Source: CALKMS01 sp036796755 | GTDB taxonomy: Bacteria > Actinomycetota > Aquicultoria > SKW223 > CALKMS01 | Length of the DNA: 16,601 bases | Assembly: GCA_036796755.1 (NCBI GenBank) | Contig: DAIRCJ010000026.1 | Span: forward strand, 1-16,601 | Direction: 5' to 3' | Shown here: positions 5,892-14,271 of the stretch, piece after piece | Layout of the letters: each line of letters starts with the position of its first letter | Numbering within the stretch: position 1 is the stretch's first letter | The notes under the pieces: model-generated | The model's database searches: none | The model's input: the letters and a program-made list of their open reading frames with translations, nothing else | What the model was told of the DNA's origin: nothing | Translations under genes and position numbers: made by a program

Positions 5892-6797
5892 TTAAAATCT
5901 CCCCAAAAGTTCAATTTCTAATTCTAACAAGACGCCGTGTTTATTCCAAACCCTTTCTCTCACTTCCTCAATTAAAGAAAAAATATCAGCAGCCCGGGCT
6001 CCTCCAAGGTTTACAATAAAGTTAGCGTGTTTGGGAGAAACCATTGCCGCCCCTTTTTTTAATCCTTTTGCCCCGGCTAATTCAATTAAGCGAAAAGCCT
6101 TTTCTTCGGGAGGATTTTTAAAGACTGAGCCAGCGGTGAAACAGCCCTGAGGCTGGTTTTTTTTTCTTAAGCGAAAATTCTTCTCCATTTGTTCTTTTAT
6201 CTTATTTTCGTTACCAAATTTCAACCCAAGCTCTACTTCCAGAACCAATTCCCTTAAAGAAGAAAAGCGATAACCAAAATTCAAATCAGACCGATAAAGA
6301 TTTTTTAGCTCAAGTGAGCTATCCAGCACAGTTACCCGATTTACTAACGGGCCAATTTCTTTCCCAAAGGCTCCGGCGTTCATCTTGACTGCTCCTCCCA
6401 GGCTTCCAGGAATCCCAACGGCAAAAGCCAGACCGTCTAAAGAATGGTTCAGAGCACCCCATACCAGCTCAGGAAGGGGAACAGCCGCCCCGGCAACAAC
6501 TCTTTCCTCATCAACCAGAAAGCGAGAAAATTCACTTCCCAGACGCAACACCAGTCCCTCAAAGCCTTCGTCAGAAACCAGAATATTGGTACCCCGTCCC
6601 AGAACAAACCAGGGAATATTAAACTTCCTGGCCACTTTTAAAGCCGTTTTTAACTCAAATAGATTCTCTGCCTCAAGAAAGAGGCGAGCTGGACCACCAA
6701 CCCGAAAGGAAGTAAAAGGCGCCAGAACCTGATTCTGGCGGACTTTTTTTCCTAACAATCTGGAAAGAGAAAGGTGGGCTTGCTGCCAATCAGGCAA
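5892..6797 (-). CDS. murB: UDP-N-acetylenolpyruvoylglucosamine reductase
   Basis: MurB reduces UDP-GlcNAc-enolpyruvate to UDP-MurNAc with NADPH and FAD in the cytoplasm. At 301 residues it is the compact type found in most Gram-positive and many other bacteria. FAD-binding features are FRVGGPARLF (about 31-40), GRGTNILV (about 67-74) and GIPGSLGGAVKMNAGAFG. GSVFKNP carries the serine that protonates the intermediate, and the ELEIELLG end holds the expected late glutamate. The start is TTG 6795-6797, with TGGAGGT centred about 12 nt upstream, and it overlaps the murC stop by 8 nt. No ATG or GTG occurs at a suitable place. Placement between murC and ftsQ differs from classical actinomycetes but is known in other dcw clusters. 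Confidence 0.96.
   Translation of the reverse strand: MPDWQQAHLSLSRLLGKKVRQNQVLAPFTSFRVGGPARLFLEAENLFELKTALKVARKFNIPWFVLGRGTNILVSDEGFEGLVLRLGSEFSRFLVDEERVVAGAAVPLPELVWGALNHSLDGLAFAVGIPGSLGGAVKMNAGAFGKEIGPLVNRVTVLDSSLELKNLYRSDLNFGYRFSSLRELVLEVELGLKFGNENKIKEQMEKNFRLRKKNQPQGCFTAGSVFKNPPEEKAFRLIELAGAKGLKKGAAMVSPKHANFIVNLGGARAADIFSLIEEVRERVWNKHGVLLELEIELLGRF
5899..5904 (-). promoter_or_regulatory. Ribosome binding site that sets the ftsQ start
   Basis: GGGGAG (minus strand) lies 8 nt upstream of GTG 5888-5890 and within the last codons of murB. It favours the GTG over the TTG at 5912-5914. Confidence 0.65.
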
Positions 6798-8193
6798 GCT
6801 TCTTTACCTCCAGCGCCCTCAGGAAATCTTCACCCAGCAAAGTAACATCTCCTGCTCCGACGGTTAAAACTAAATCACCAGACTTAACCAGCTCACACAA
6901 AAGCTGGCGAGCCTGGATTAGAGAGGGAGTGTAAGCTACTTGAGAATCTGGTTTTTCTTCCAGTAAAGCCTCAAGAATAATCTTGCCTGTAACCCCCGGT
7001 AAGGGTTTTTCCCCGGCTGGATAAACATCAGTCAAAACTACAAAGTCGGCCAGGTCAAAAGAGCGAGCAAAATCACGGTAAAGAAAACTGGTTCGAGAAA
7101 AGCGATGAGGCTGAAAAACGCAGATAATTCGCTCGAATTTCTGGAGAGAAGCGGCTTTCAGGGTCGCTTCCACCTCGGAAGGATGATGAGCATAATCATC
7201 AACAACGGTTACTCCATTAACTTTTCCCTTAAATTCAAAACGGCGCTTAACCCCGGAAAAAGAACCCAGGGCAGTTTTAAGGTCTCTAAAGTCTGCTCCC
7301 AGAAACAAACCTGCGGCTATAGCAGCCAGAGAGTTTTGGAGGTTATGCAAGCCTGGAACTCTCAAAGTTATTGAGCCCAGCTTTTTCCCTTTATAGATCA
7401 GGTCATAAAAAGTACCAGAGCCCTCAAGTTGAACATTCTCAGCTCGAACAAGATTATCCTTTCCCAGCCCATAGAAAAGGCAATCCCTCCCGCTTCTTTC
7501 CGCCAGCTCCCGGGTTAATAAATGGTCGCCGGAGACAATTGCCACTCCTTCCGGCGAGGTGTTTTTTATAAACTCAAGAAAACCATTTTGAATGGAACTA
7601 TAATCACCAAAATAATCAAGGTGGTCTGCCTCAACATTGGTTACAATTGAAACAAAAGTGGAGATTCTTAAAAAAGTTCCATCTGATTCATCCGCCTCAA
7701 CCACTAAATAATCACCTTTGCCAGCTCTAGCATTGGTTCCCGCTTCATTAAGTTCCCCCCCGACGATATAAGTAGGCTCAAATCCGGCTACTTCCAGAAC
7801 CCGGGCTACCATTGAAGTAGTGGTCGTTTTTCCATGAGTTCCAGCCACAGCTACAGTTTTTTTCTGGGAAGTTAAAAAAGAAAGGGCGTCCGCTCGAGAT
7901 AACACAGGCAAACCTTTTTTTCTGGCCTCAGCTAACTCCACATTATCTGAGGGAATGGCCGAAGAAAAAACTACGATTTCAGAGCCTATGATATTCTCAG
8001 CTCGATGACCAATAAAAACCTTAACCCCAATTTCTGAAAGTTGACGGGTGAAACGAGACTCTTTTAAATCAGAACCCTGAACTTCAAAACCTCTTTCCGC
8101 CAGAATTCGGGCTATAGCGCTCATCCCGGCACCACCTATGCCAACAAAATGCCATCTTTTAAAACTTTCCACCTGATTTATCTGGTTAACCAT
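6790..8193 (-). CDS. murC: UDP-N-acetylmuramate--L-alanine ligase
   Basis: MurC adds L-alanine to UDP-MurNAc using ATP, the first of the four Mur ligase steps encoded here. From ATG 8191-8193 it has 467 residues, normal for MurC. Domain 1 has HFVGIGGAGMSAIA (residues about 15-28), the UDP-binding Rossmann start. The ATP-binding P-loop GTHGKTTTT is at 118-126. EADESDG (about 166-172) and DDYAHHPSE (332-340) are the MurC-type central and C-terminal motifs. The frame extends two codons further to GTG 8197-8199, but GGAAGAG sits 5 nt before the ATG and abuts the GTG, so ATG is preferred. It overlaps the end of murG by 16 nt and the start of murB by 8 nt. Confidence 0.97.
   Translation of the reverse strand: MVNQINQVESFKRWHFVGIGGAGMSAIARILAERGFEVQGSDLKESRFTRQLSEIGVKVFIGHRAENIIGSEIVVFSSAIPSDNVELAEARKKGLPVLSRADALSFLTSQKKTVAVAGTHGKTTTTSMVARVLEVAGFEPTYIVGGELNEAGTNARAGKGDYLVVEADESDGTFLRISTFVSIVTNVEADHLDYFGDYSSIQNGFLEFIKNTSPEGVAIVSGDHLLTRELAERSGRDCLFYGLGKDNLVRAENVQLEGSGTFYDLIYKGKKLGSITLRVPGLHNLQNSLAAIAAGLFLGADFRDLKTALGSFSGVKRRFEFKGKVNGVTVVDDYAHHPSEVEATLKAASLQKFERIICVFQPHRFSRTSFLYRDFARSFDLADFVVLTDVYPAGEKPLPGVTGKIILEALLEEKPDSQVAYTPSLIQARQLLCELVKSGDLVLTVGAGDVTLLGEDFLRALEVKKLA
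6806..6812 (-). promoter_or_regulatory. Ribosome binding site supporting a TTG start for murB
   Basis: TGGAGGT lies inside the last codons of murC, with GGAGG 9 nt from TTG 6795-6797. It supports initiation at TTG, 8 nt before murC terminates. Confidence 0.65.
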
Positions 8194-9356
8194 TCCCACT
8201 CTTCCGATTCTTCAGTTTCTTCGGTAGCTGATTGTAAAATTTCGCTGGCCTGTTTCAGGCTGAGAATTATTTCCACTATCGCCTGGTCGGCCTCTCTTCG
8301 GGAGAGCCAGCGAGCTCGTTGTCCCATCAAACGTAAAGCAGTTTCATTATATATTACTCTTTTCACCTCTTCAAAAAGAACAATAGGGGTTAAATCTTTT
8401 TCTAAAATAACTCTTCCTGCCCCCCTTCTTTCTACCGCTCTGGCGTTTTCTTCCTGGTGATTATCGGTTGCCCAGGGATAAGGAACCAAAATTGCTGGTT
8501 TGCCCAGAGCCATAAGTTCAGAAATCGTCGTGGCACCCGCGCGACAAAGAACAAGGTCGGCAGCGGCATAAGCTAAACCAATTTCTTCAAGATAGGGAAA
8601 AGGGCGATAAACCAGTTCCTCAGGAAAGTTAAGTTGCTCCTTTTTCTCCTCAAACTCCTTTTTTACTTCTTCGAAATTTGCCTCACCCGTCAGGTGAATA
8701 ATCTGGATAGGACGAAAACGAGCAAAGCTGGGGAGAGATTTAAGTAAGGCCTCGTTTAACTTAACCGAACCCTGGCTGCCTCCCATCACCAGGAGAGTTT
8801 TAAGATCTTCCTTAAGACCAAAAAATTTTATGGCTTCCTCTTTTCGGGCTTTAAAAATCTCCTCTCGCACCGGGTTGCCTGTAAATTTGGTCCGGTTTGA
8901 TTTAATTCCTCTGGTTTCAGGGAAAGAAAGAGCTACCGATTCGGCAAAGCGGGAAAAAATCCGATTGGTCAGCCCAGCTACAGCGTTTTGTTCATGAAGA
9001 AAGAAGGGTCGACGAAGAAAAACCGCTGCCAGAAGAACCGGAAAAGCGACATAGCCACCGGTAGCAAAGATAACATCGGGCGAAAACTCTCTTAAAATAC
9101 TCAAAGACTGAAAGAAACCTTTTAGATTGGATACCGCGCTTTTAAAAAAGTCAAAACTTATCTTTCGGGTGAGGCCACAAGCTTCTATCGAGCGAAAAGG
9201 ATAGCCACTTTCCGTGGCTAATTTCTCTTCTAGGCTGCCTGCTTTCCCAACATATAAAATTTCCGCTTCGCTTACTTTCTCTTTAAGTCTGTTTAAGACG
9301 CAAAGAGCCGGATAAACGTGACCGCCGGTCCCTCCGCCAGTTACCAAAACTTTCAA
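8178..9356 (-). CDS. murG: UDP-GlcNAc--lipid I N-acetylglucosaminyltransferase MurG
   Basis: MurG is a GT-B glycosyltransferase at the inner face of the membrane that adds GlcNAc to lipid I to form lipid II. It has 392 residues. Signature loops are GGGTGGH (7-13), ATGGYVAFP (about 98-106), HEQNAVAG (121-128), MGGSQGS (191-197), CRAGATTISEL (271-281) and DNHQEENA (298-305). The start is TTG 9354-9356; GGGTGGH begins at residue 7, so no later start is possible. AAGGAGGTGA ends 3 nt upstream of the TTG and matches the 16S rRNA tail fully. The gene begins 74 nt before ftsW ends. After the last core helix there is an acidic tail of about 25 residues rich in Glu and Trp, partly overlapping the murC start, which makes the protein longer than usual (about 355-370). 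Confidence 0.97.
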   Translation of the reverse strand: MKVLVTGGGTGGHVYPALCVLNRLKEKVSEAEILYVGKAGSLEEKLATESGYPFRSIEACGLTRKISFDFFKSAVSNLKGFFQSLSILREFSPDVIFATGGYVAFPVLLAAVFLRRPFFLHEQNAVAGLTNRIFSRFAESVALSFPETRGIKSNRTKFTGNPVREEIFKARKEEAIKFFGLKEDLKTLLVMGGSQGSVKLNEALLKSLPSFARFRPIQIIHLTGEANFEEVKKEFEEKKEQLNFPEELVYRPFPYLEEIGLAYAAADLVLCRAGATTISELMALGKPAILVPYPWATDNHQEENARAVERRGAGRVILEKDLTPIVLFEEVKRVIYNETALRLMGQRARWLSRREADQAIVEIILSLKQASEILQSATEETEESEEWEWLTR

Positions 9357-10476
9357 CTTTCACCTCCTTCTCTCCTTTGGCGACCGAAAGGAGAATGCCT
9401 ATTCCCCAGAGGGTAAATATAAGAGAAGAGCCACCGTAGCTGAGTAAGGGCAAGGGAACACCAGTGACAGGAAGAGTATGAGTTACGGCTGCCATATTAA
9501 TAAAGGCTTGAACCACCACCCAGATACAGATTCCAGCTGACACTACTCGCCCGAAAAAATCTTTAGCTCTAATTGCGGTGCGTAATCCGAAGTAACCAAA
9601 GAAAAAATAAAGCAAAGCCACTAAAAAGGTCCCGATTAAGCCCATTTCTTCTCCCATAATGGCAAAAATGAAATCGGTGTAAGAGGCAAACAGGTAAAAG
9701 AATTTCGAACGACTCTTTCCGAACCCTTTACCAAAAATACCCCCGCTGGCAAAGGCATAAAGAGACTGTCTGATCTGATAGCCGCTTCCTTCTGGGTCGC
9801 TCTGGGGATTGAAAAAAGTTTTTAACCTCTCGATTCTGTAGCGCGAATTTTTGTCGAAAAGGGAAATTAACAGAAAGAGTGAGATTAAAAGAGCTATTAT
9901 TAAAACAACCGAAATCACATATCTCAATCGCACCCCCGCAGCAAAAATCAAACCCAGAAAAATAACCGCAATTATCACGGCTGTGCCCAGGTCACGCTGT
10001 AAGAAAACTATGGCACAGATAGCAACCGCTACAAGACCTAACTTCAGACATTTATCGGAATCGGGCATTGTCCTTCTTCTGGCCAGAAACTCTGCTCCAA
10101 AAAGAATTAAAGCCAATTTGGCAAACTCTGAAGGCTGAAAAGAAATAAAACCAAGATTAAGCCAGCGTACTGCACCCCCGCCTTCCTTGCCAAAGCCAGA
10201 AAAAAATATCAAAAGCAAAAGAAATATTGAGAGGGCAAGCAAAAGAAAAGAAGCTGAGCGCCAGATTCGGTAATCAAGGCGACTGGAAAAAAAGAGCAAA
10301 ACCAAACCGATGGAAACTCCAATAAGTTGTTTTTTGAAAAAATAATAAAGGTCATGCTGAGCCCGATAGGCCCAGGCTGAACTCGCACTTAAAACCATAA
10401 AGAGGCCTACCAGAAGAAGAAGAGCTGTAATCATTAAAAGTCCATAGTAATTTACCTCAATTGAGCTCCGTCTCAC
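9283..10476 (-). CDS. ftsW: Septal peptidoglycan glycosyltransferase FtsW (SEDS family)
   Basis: FtsW is a multi-pass SEDS-family membrane glycosyltransferase that polymerises lipid II at the septum together with its class B PBP partner. The 397 residues show about ten hydrophobic segments. Family motifs are QPSEFAKL (114-121), LQRDLGTA (159-166), GIFGKGFGKS (246-255), SYTDFIFAIMGEEMGLIG (265-282, containing a conserved acidic residue) and TGVPLPLLSYGGSS (338-351). The start is GTG 10474-10476 with AAGGAGGTGG upstream (GGAGG 7 nt away), overlapping the murD end by 20 nt. The last roughly 24 residues, a basic tail rich in Arg and Ser, are encoded across the start of murG in another frame. FtsW rather than RodA is inferred from its position between murD and murG in the dcw cluster. 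Confidence 0.96.
   Translation of the reverse strand: MRRSSIEVNYYGLLMITALLLLVGLFMVLSASSAWAYRAQHDLYYFFKKQLIGVSIGLVLLFFSSRLDYRIWRSASFLLLALSIFLLLLIFFSGFGKEGGGAVRWLNLGFISFQPSEFAKLALILFGAEFLARRRTMPDSDKCLKLGLVAVAICAIVFLQRDLGTAVIIAVIFLGLIFAAGVRLRYVISVVLIIALLISLFLLISLFDKNSRYRIERLKTFFNPQSDPEGSGYQIRQSLYAFASGGIFGKGFGKSRSKFFYLFASYTDFIFAIMGEEMGLIGTFLVALLYFFFGYFGLRTAIRAKDFFGRVVSAGICIWVVVQAFINMAAVTHTLPVTGVPLPLLSYGGSSLIFTLWGIGILLSVAKGEKEVKVESFGNWRRDRRSRLSGSLRLKQT
9360..9369 (-). promoter_or_regulatory. Strong ribosome binding site of murG inside ftsW
   Basis: AAGGAGGTGA is a 10-nt complement to the usual 16S rRNA 3' end. GGAGG lies 6 nt from TTG 9354-9356. It sits within ftsW coding sequence and allows murG to initiate well before ftsW terminates. 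Confidence 0.8.
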
Positions 10477-11845
10477 CTGCCCACCTCCTTACGAGCTTTT
10501 GAAAATAATCCCCTCTTTCGGCATAACTGCTAAACTCATCAAAGCTGGCACAACCTGGAGAAAGCAAAATAACATCACCTGGCTTAGCCAGGGCTACTGC
10601 CTTCTCAAAAGCGTCCTTTAGTTTTTCTCCGGACTCAAACCTGATTCCCTCTTCAGAGAAACTACGGCCAATCTCCTCCCTGGACTGCCCAAAAAGAACT
10701 ACTTTCACGCTTCTAGAGTTAGAAGCAACTTTTTTTGCCAGTTCCTTAAAACTATTTCCTTTATTTAAACCACCAAGTAGCAAAACAACCGGTTGCGAAA
10801 AGGCATCAAGAGCCCTGAGCACAGCATCAGGGTTGGTCGCTTTTGAATCATCGTAAAAGGAAAGATTTTTGAAGCCCCCAACCAGCTGGAGGCGGTGAGG
10901 CAATCCTTCAAAGCGACTTAAAACCCTACCCAGAGTATCGCTTGCAATACCCAGAACTTCGGCCACGGCCACTACTGCCAGAACATTTTCCAGGTTATGC
11001 TGGCCTCTTAGCTTAAGCTCTTTTTGGGGAAAAACCTTTTTCGGAAAATTTTGAGAATTAAGGGTGGTCAAAATCCAGTCGTTTTCAGACCAAACCCGAG
11101 CTTCAGAGCTAAACTTGCTGTAAAAAACGACTTTTCCTTTCGCTTCCCTGACCAGGTTCCTGACGGCTAAATCATCATAGTTAAAAACTGCTGAATCGGC
11201 TTCAGTCTGGTTCTTTAATATTTTTGCTTTAGCTCTCAGATAATCCGCGAAGTCAGGATGCCAGTCCAGATGGTCTTCGGTAATATTTAAAATTACTGCT
11301 ACCTGGCAGCGAAAATCAACAATGGTTTCAAGTTGAAAGCTGGAAAGCTCGCAAACAAGAGTTGTCCCCTCTCTCACTCTCTCGAGAACTTCGGACAGGG
11401 GGTTGCCGATATTTCCACCTACCAGAACATCTTTTCCCTCTTCCCTCAAGACCTCGCCAATAAGCTGAGTTACCGTGGTTTTTCCATTGGTTCCCGTTAC
11501 TCCAACTATCGTAACTTTTTCTTTCAACCCGAGTTGATAAGCAAGCTCGACTTCGCTAAAGAAGGGAACGCCACTTTGCCGAACTTTTTCAAAAACGGGA
11601 GCTTTTTTGGGAACCCCGGGGCTGAGAACAATAAAGTCGAAAGGGGAAAGTTCTGGAAAGTTCTCTTCCCCTAAGAAAACTTGAGCCCCATTTAACTCTA
11701 ACTTCTCTTTCTCTCCCTTCAGCTGAGAATTAACAGCGCTATCAAAGCAAGCAACCTGAAAATTTCTTTTTAGCAAGGCTGAAGCAGCTGCTTGTCCACT
11801 TTTGCCAAGCCCTATAACCAGCGCCCTCTTCCAGCTATCATCCAT
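10457..11845 (-). CDS. murD: UDP-N-acetylmuramoyl-L-alanine--D-glutamate ligase
   Basis: MurD adds D-glutamate to UDP-MurNAc-L-Ala using ATP in the cytoplasm. The 462 residues show the UDP-binding N-terminal domain (ALVIGLGKSGQAAA at about 8-21, LSPGVP at 74-79). The ATP P-loop GVTGTNGKTTV is at 115-125 and ELSSFQLE at 166-173. The lysine normally carbamylated lies in the RAKAKI segment near 205-210. HRLQ (317-320) and DDSKATNPDA (332-341) are MurD-specific, and LSPGCASFDEF comes near the C-terminus. ATG 11843-11845 starts 7 nt after the mraY stop, with AAGGAAG about 10 nt upstream. It overlaps ftsW by 20 nt. Confidence 0.97.
   Translation of the reverse strand: MDDSWKRALVIGLGKSGQAAASALLKRNFQVACFDSAVNSQLKGEKEKLELNGAQVFLGEENFPELSPFDFIVLSPGVPKKAPVFEKVRQSGVPFFSEVELAYQLGLKEKVTIVGVTGTNGKTTVTQLIGEVLREEGKDVLVGGNIGNPLSEVLERVREGTTLVCELSSFQLETIVDFRCQVAVILNITEDHLDWHPDFADYLRAKAKILKNQTEADSAVFNYDDLAVRNLVREAKGKVVFYSKFSSEARVWSENDWILTTLNSQNFPKKVFPQKELKLRGQHNLENVLAVVAVAEVLGIASDTLGRVLSRFEGLPHRLQLVGGFKNLSFYDDSKATNPDAVLRALDAFSQPVVLLLGGLNKGNSFKELAKKVASNSRSVKVVLFGQSREEIGRSFSEEGIRFESGEKLKDAFEKAVALAKPGDVILLSPGCASFDEFSSYAERGDYFQKLVRRWAGETELN
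10481..10490 (-). promoter_or_regulatory. Ribosome binding site of ftsW inside murD
   Basis: AAGGAGGTGG on the minus strand, with GGAGG 7 nt from GTG 10474-10476. It supports the GTG start that overlaps the murD end by 20 nt. Confidence 0.75.
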
Positions 11846-11852
11846 TTTCTTA

Positions 11853-12866
11853 TCACTTCCTTACGGCGGTCATAAAGTAAGCAACAAAACCCCAGCCGGC
11901 AAGAACAGCGGTTAAAATCAAAAACCTTGCCATAACCTTGGTTTCTGACCAGCCAACCAGTTCAAAATGGTGATGAATGGGAGCCATCTTAAAAACTCTC
12001 CTGCCAAACCAGCGAAAAGATACAATCTGAATAATCACTGAAAGAGCCTCAAGGACATAGATGCCCCCAATAATAATAAGAAAAAGCTCGGTTTTGGTAA
12101 GAGCAGCCAGAGCGGCAACCGCTCCCCCCAAAGCAATTGAGCCAGTGTCTCCCATAAAAATGTCAGCCGGGTAGACATTATGCCAGAGAAACCCGATGCA
12201 GGCTCCCGATATTGCTGCCCCAAAAACTGCGAGGTCAAACTTCCCCTGGCGAAAAGCAATAGCGGTAAAAGCAAAGCAAACAACGCTAGCCGTGCCAGCC
12301 GCCAGACCATCCAGTCCATCAGTTAAGTTCAAACTATTAACTGTGGAAACAAAAAGAATTAACAAAAAGAGCAGGTAAGCAAAGGGTGGAAGACCTATAT
12401 AAAGTTTGGTAAAAGGAATTAAAAGGCTGGTTGGCAACTTGTCTTGATAAAGAAATATATAACCAAAAATCAAAGCGCCCAGAATTTGCAAAGCAATTTT
12501 GTAACGAGCCAGCAATCCCAGAGAACGAACTTTGACGACCTTCAAATAGTCATCAATAAAACCAACAAAAGCAAAAAAAATCAAAGAAAACAAAGCCGTA
12601 TAACTCAGCCAGGTATAGCCTCTTTGATAAGCAAAAAGCAAAAAAGAAGCCACACTGGCTAAGACAATTGCTATCCCTCCCATCGTCGGAGTCCCTTCTT
12701 TTGTCAGGTGAGTAAATGGACCATCGGTTCTGACAATCTGGCCTATATTTTTATCTTTTAAAAATTTTTCCATCAGGGGGACAAAAACAATGGTAAAAAA
12801 AGCAGCTAACCCGGCGGCCAGGAATATCTGATAGGTAGGATAGGCTGGAAAGAGTATTTTAAGCAT
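11853..12866 (-). CDS. mraY: Phospho-N-acetylmuramoyl-pentapeptide-transferase
   Basis: MraY is an integral membrane enzyme that transfers phospho-MurNAc-pentapeptide to undecaprenyl phosphate, making lipid I. At 337 residues with about ten hydrophobic segments it is typical. Conserved features are GTPTMGG (58-64), the first aspartate pair in GFIDDYLK (102-109), NSLNLTDGLDGLA (177-189), FLWHN followed by PADIFMGDTGS (233-243), and the cytoplasmic histidine motif APIHHHFE (295-302). The start ATG 12864-12866 overlaps the murF stop by 8 nt, with AAGGAG about 10 nt upstream. It lies between murF, which makes its substrate, and murD, the usual dcw order. Confidence 0.98.
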   Translation of the reverse strand: MLKILFPAYPTYQIFLAAGLAAFFTIVFVPLMEKFLKDKNIGQIVRTDGPFTHLTKEGTPTMGGIAIVLASVASFLLFAYQRGYTWLSYTALFSLIFFAFVGFIDDYLKVVKVRSLGLLARYKIALQILGALIFGYIFLYQDKLPTSLLIPFTKLYIGLPPFAYLLFLLILFVSTVNSLNLTDGLDGLAAGTASVVCFAFTAIAFRQGKFDLAVFGAAISGACIGFLWHNVYPADIFMGDTGSIALGGAVAALAALTKTELFLIIIGGIYVLEALSVIIQIVSFRWFGRRVFKMAPIHHHFELVGWSETKVMARFLILTAVLAGWGFVAYFMTAVRK

Positions 12867-14271
12867 CTTTTAACTTCTCCTTTAACTTTTCAATAGCTTT
12901 TTCCATCTCAATCAAGCGGGAAGCTTTAAAAAGAACAGCATCACCAGGCTTAACTTTTGATGCCAGGAATAAGCCGGCGTCTTCGGCACTTTTAAAAACT
13001 TCAACTTCTTTTTTATAGCCCATCCTTAAAAGTTCCTCTTTAATCCAGCTAACTTCCTTTCCCACCAACAATACAAGCTCCAGGGGAAGGGAATAAATTT
13101 TTTGTCCCAGCAAACGGTGTTGTTCCTCCGAAACAGCTCCCAGCTCAAGCATATCGCCCAGACAGGCAATTTTTCGCTCACCCTTAAAATCGATTAAGAG
13201 CTCAAGCGCCGAATTCATTGAGTCAGGGTTGGCATTGTAAGCATCGTTAATTATCCAGACCCCGGCAAAATTTTCTATCTCTCCCCTCATCGAGCTAAGA
13301 TGAGCCTTTTCCAGACCCTCTTTTACTTCCTTTAAACCTAAACCAAAAACATACCCCACGGCAGCGGCAGCTAAAGCGTTTTCCACAAAGTGCTTGCCCG
13401 ATTGACCCAAACTTACCTCTATCTCCTCATCCCCGTAAACCAATCTAAACCGGGGACGCGCCATCTCATCCACCCTGATTTGTTCCGCCCTGATCGGAGC
13501 CTCAAAATTATTAAACCCAAACTTTAAGGTTTTAGCTGGAGTAGATTTTTCCAGATAATCGGCGTATTTGTTGTTTGCCGGAATGATAGCAAAGCCCTGA
13601 GGTGGGAGGGCCTGGAGCAATTCGGCTTTTGCTTGAGCTATTTTATCCTGGCTCCCCAGCCTTTCGTAATGAGCAAGTCCCACTGAAGTGACAACTCCAA
13701 CCTCAGGCTGGGCAATGTCTGCCAGCTGAGCTATCTCTCCTAAGCCCCGCATTGCTAACTCTAAAACCATAACTTCGGCTGAGTCGGAAGAGTTTAACAA
13801 ACTCAAAGGCAAACCGATTTCATTATTAAAATTCTTCGGGGAAGCGGCAACCCTGAACCTCTGGCTTAAAACTGATTTCACATAATCTTTAGTGGTGGTT
13901 TTCCCTGTACTGCCAGTAATTCCAACTACTTTAAATCTGGCTTTTCCCCGATAATAACGGGCTAAGCTTTGCAAAGCATGAAGAGTGTCTTCAACTTTGA
14001 TGATAAAAAATTCACCTTCAAGTTTAACTTTATCCTTAATTGAGTCTGCTCTCTCATTAAAAACCAAAGCCCCCTTAGCTCCATTCCTTATTGCCTGTTC
14101 CACAAAATCAGTTCCGTCAAGCTTTTCCCCCCGTAAAGCAACAAAAAGCGAGTCTTTTAAGGTCTCCCGGCTATCAATACTAACACCAAAAAATACCTCT
14201 TTACCCGAGCCTTTAAGAAAATCACCCTGGACAATCCCGGCCAGAGCTTGACTATTCAAAGTAATCATCAT
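12859..14271 (-). CDS. murF: UDP-N-acetylmuramoyl-tripeptide--D-alanyl-D-alanine ligase
   Basis: MurF joins D-Ala-D-Ala to the UDP-MurNAc tripeptide, completing the soluble precursor. The 470 residues include the N-terminal substrate domain with SIDSRE (31-36), P-loop GITGSTGKTTTKD (117-129), and the MurF hallmark KNFNNEIGLPL (146-156). INDAYNANPDSM (341-352) holds the C-terminal conserved residues. The start ATG 14269-14271 shares one base with the murE stop (TGATG), and GGGAG lies 8 nt upstream. A second ATG follows directly, so the true start could be one codon later. No ddl gene, which would supply D-Ala-D-Ala, is present in the window. Confidence 0.97.
   Translation of the reverse strand: MMITLNSQALAGIVQGDFLKGSGKEVFFGVSIDSRETLKDSLFVALRGEKLDGTDFVEQAIRNGAKGALVFNERADSIKDKVKLEGEFFIIKVEDTLHALQSLARYYRGKARFKVVGITGSTGKTTTKDYVKSVLSQRFRVAASPKNFNNEIGLPLSLLNSSDSAEVMVLELAMRGLGEIAQLADIAQPEVGVVTSVGLAHYERLGSQDKIAQAKAELLQALPPQGFAIIPANNKYADYLEKSTPAKTLKFGFNNFEAPIRAEQIRVDEMARPRFRLVYGDEEIEVSLGQSGKHFVENALAAAAVGYVFGLGLKEVKEGLEKAHLSSMRGEIENFAGVWIINDAYNANPDSMNSALELLIDFKGERKIACLGDMLELGAVSEEQHRLLGQKIYSLPLELVLLVGKEVSWIKEELLRMGYKKEVEVFKSAEDAGLFLASKVKPGDAVLFKASRLIEMEKAIEKLKEKLKDA

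Noticed and set aside
5891..5914. Longer FtsQ N-terminus beginning at TTG 5912-5914
   Set aside because: No ribosome site precedes it, while GGGGAG is well placed for GTG 5888-5890, next to the murB stop.
6385..6732. Plus-strand open frame of 115 codons opposite murB
   Set aside because: It is antisense to a well-conserved gene, has no ribosome site of note, and its Arg/Pro/Ser-rich product resembles no family. The same holds for the other plus-strand frames in the window.
9283..9370. Frameshift or assembly error at the ftsW/murG junction
   Set aside because: Both proteins are complete by family motifs, and murG has its own strong ribosome site, so a true overlap is the simpler reading. Raw reads would settle it.
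12035..12319. Second minus-strand open frame of 94 codons inside mraY
   Set aside because: It lies entirely within mraY in another frame, has a leucine-rich low-complexity sequence typical of a shadow frame over membrane segments, and resembles no family.
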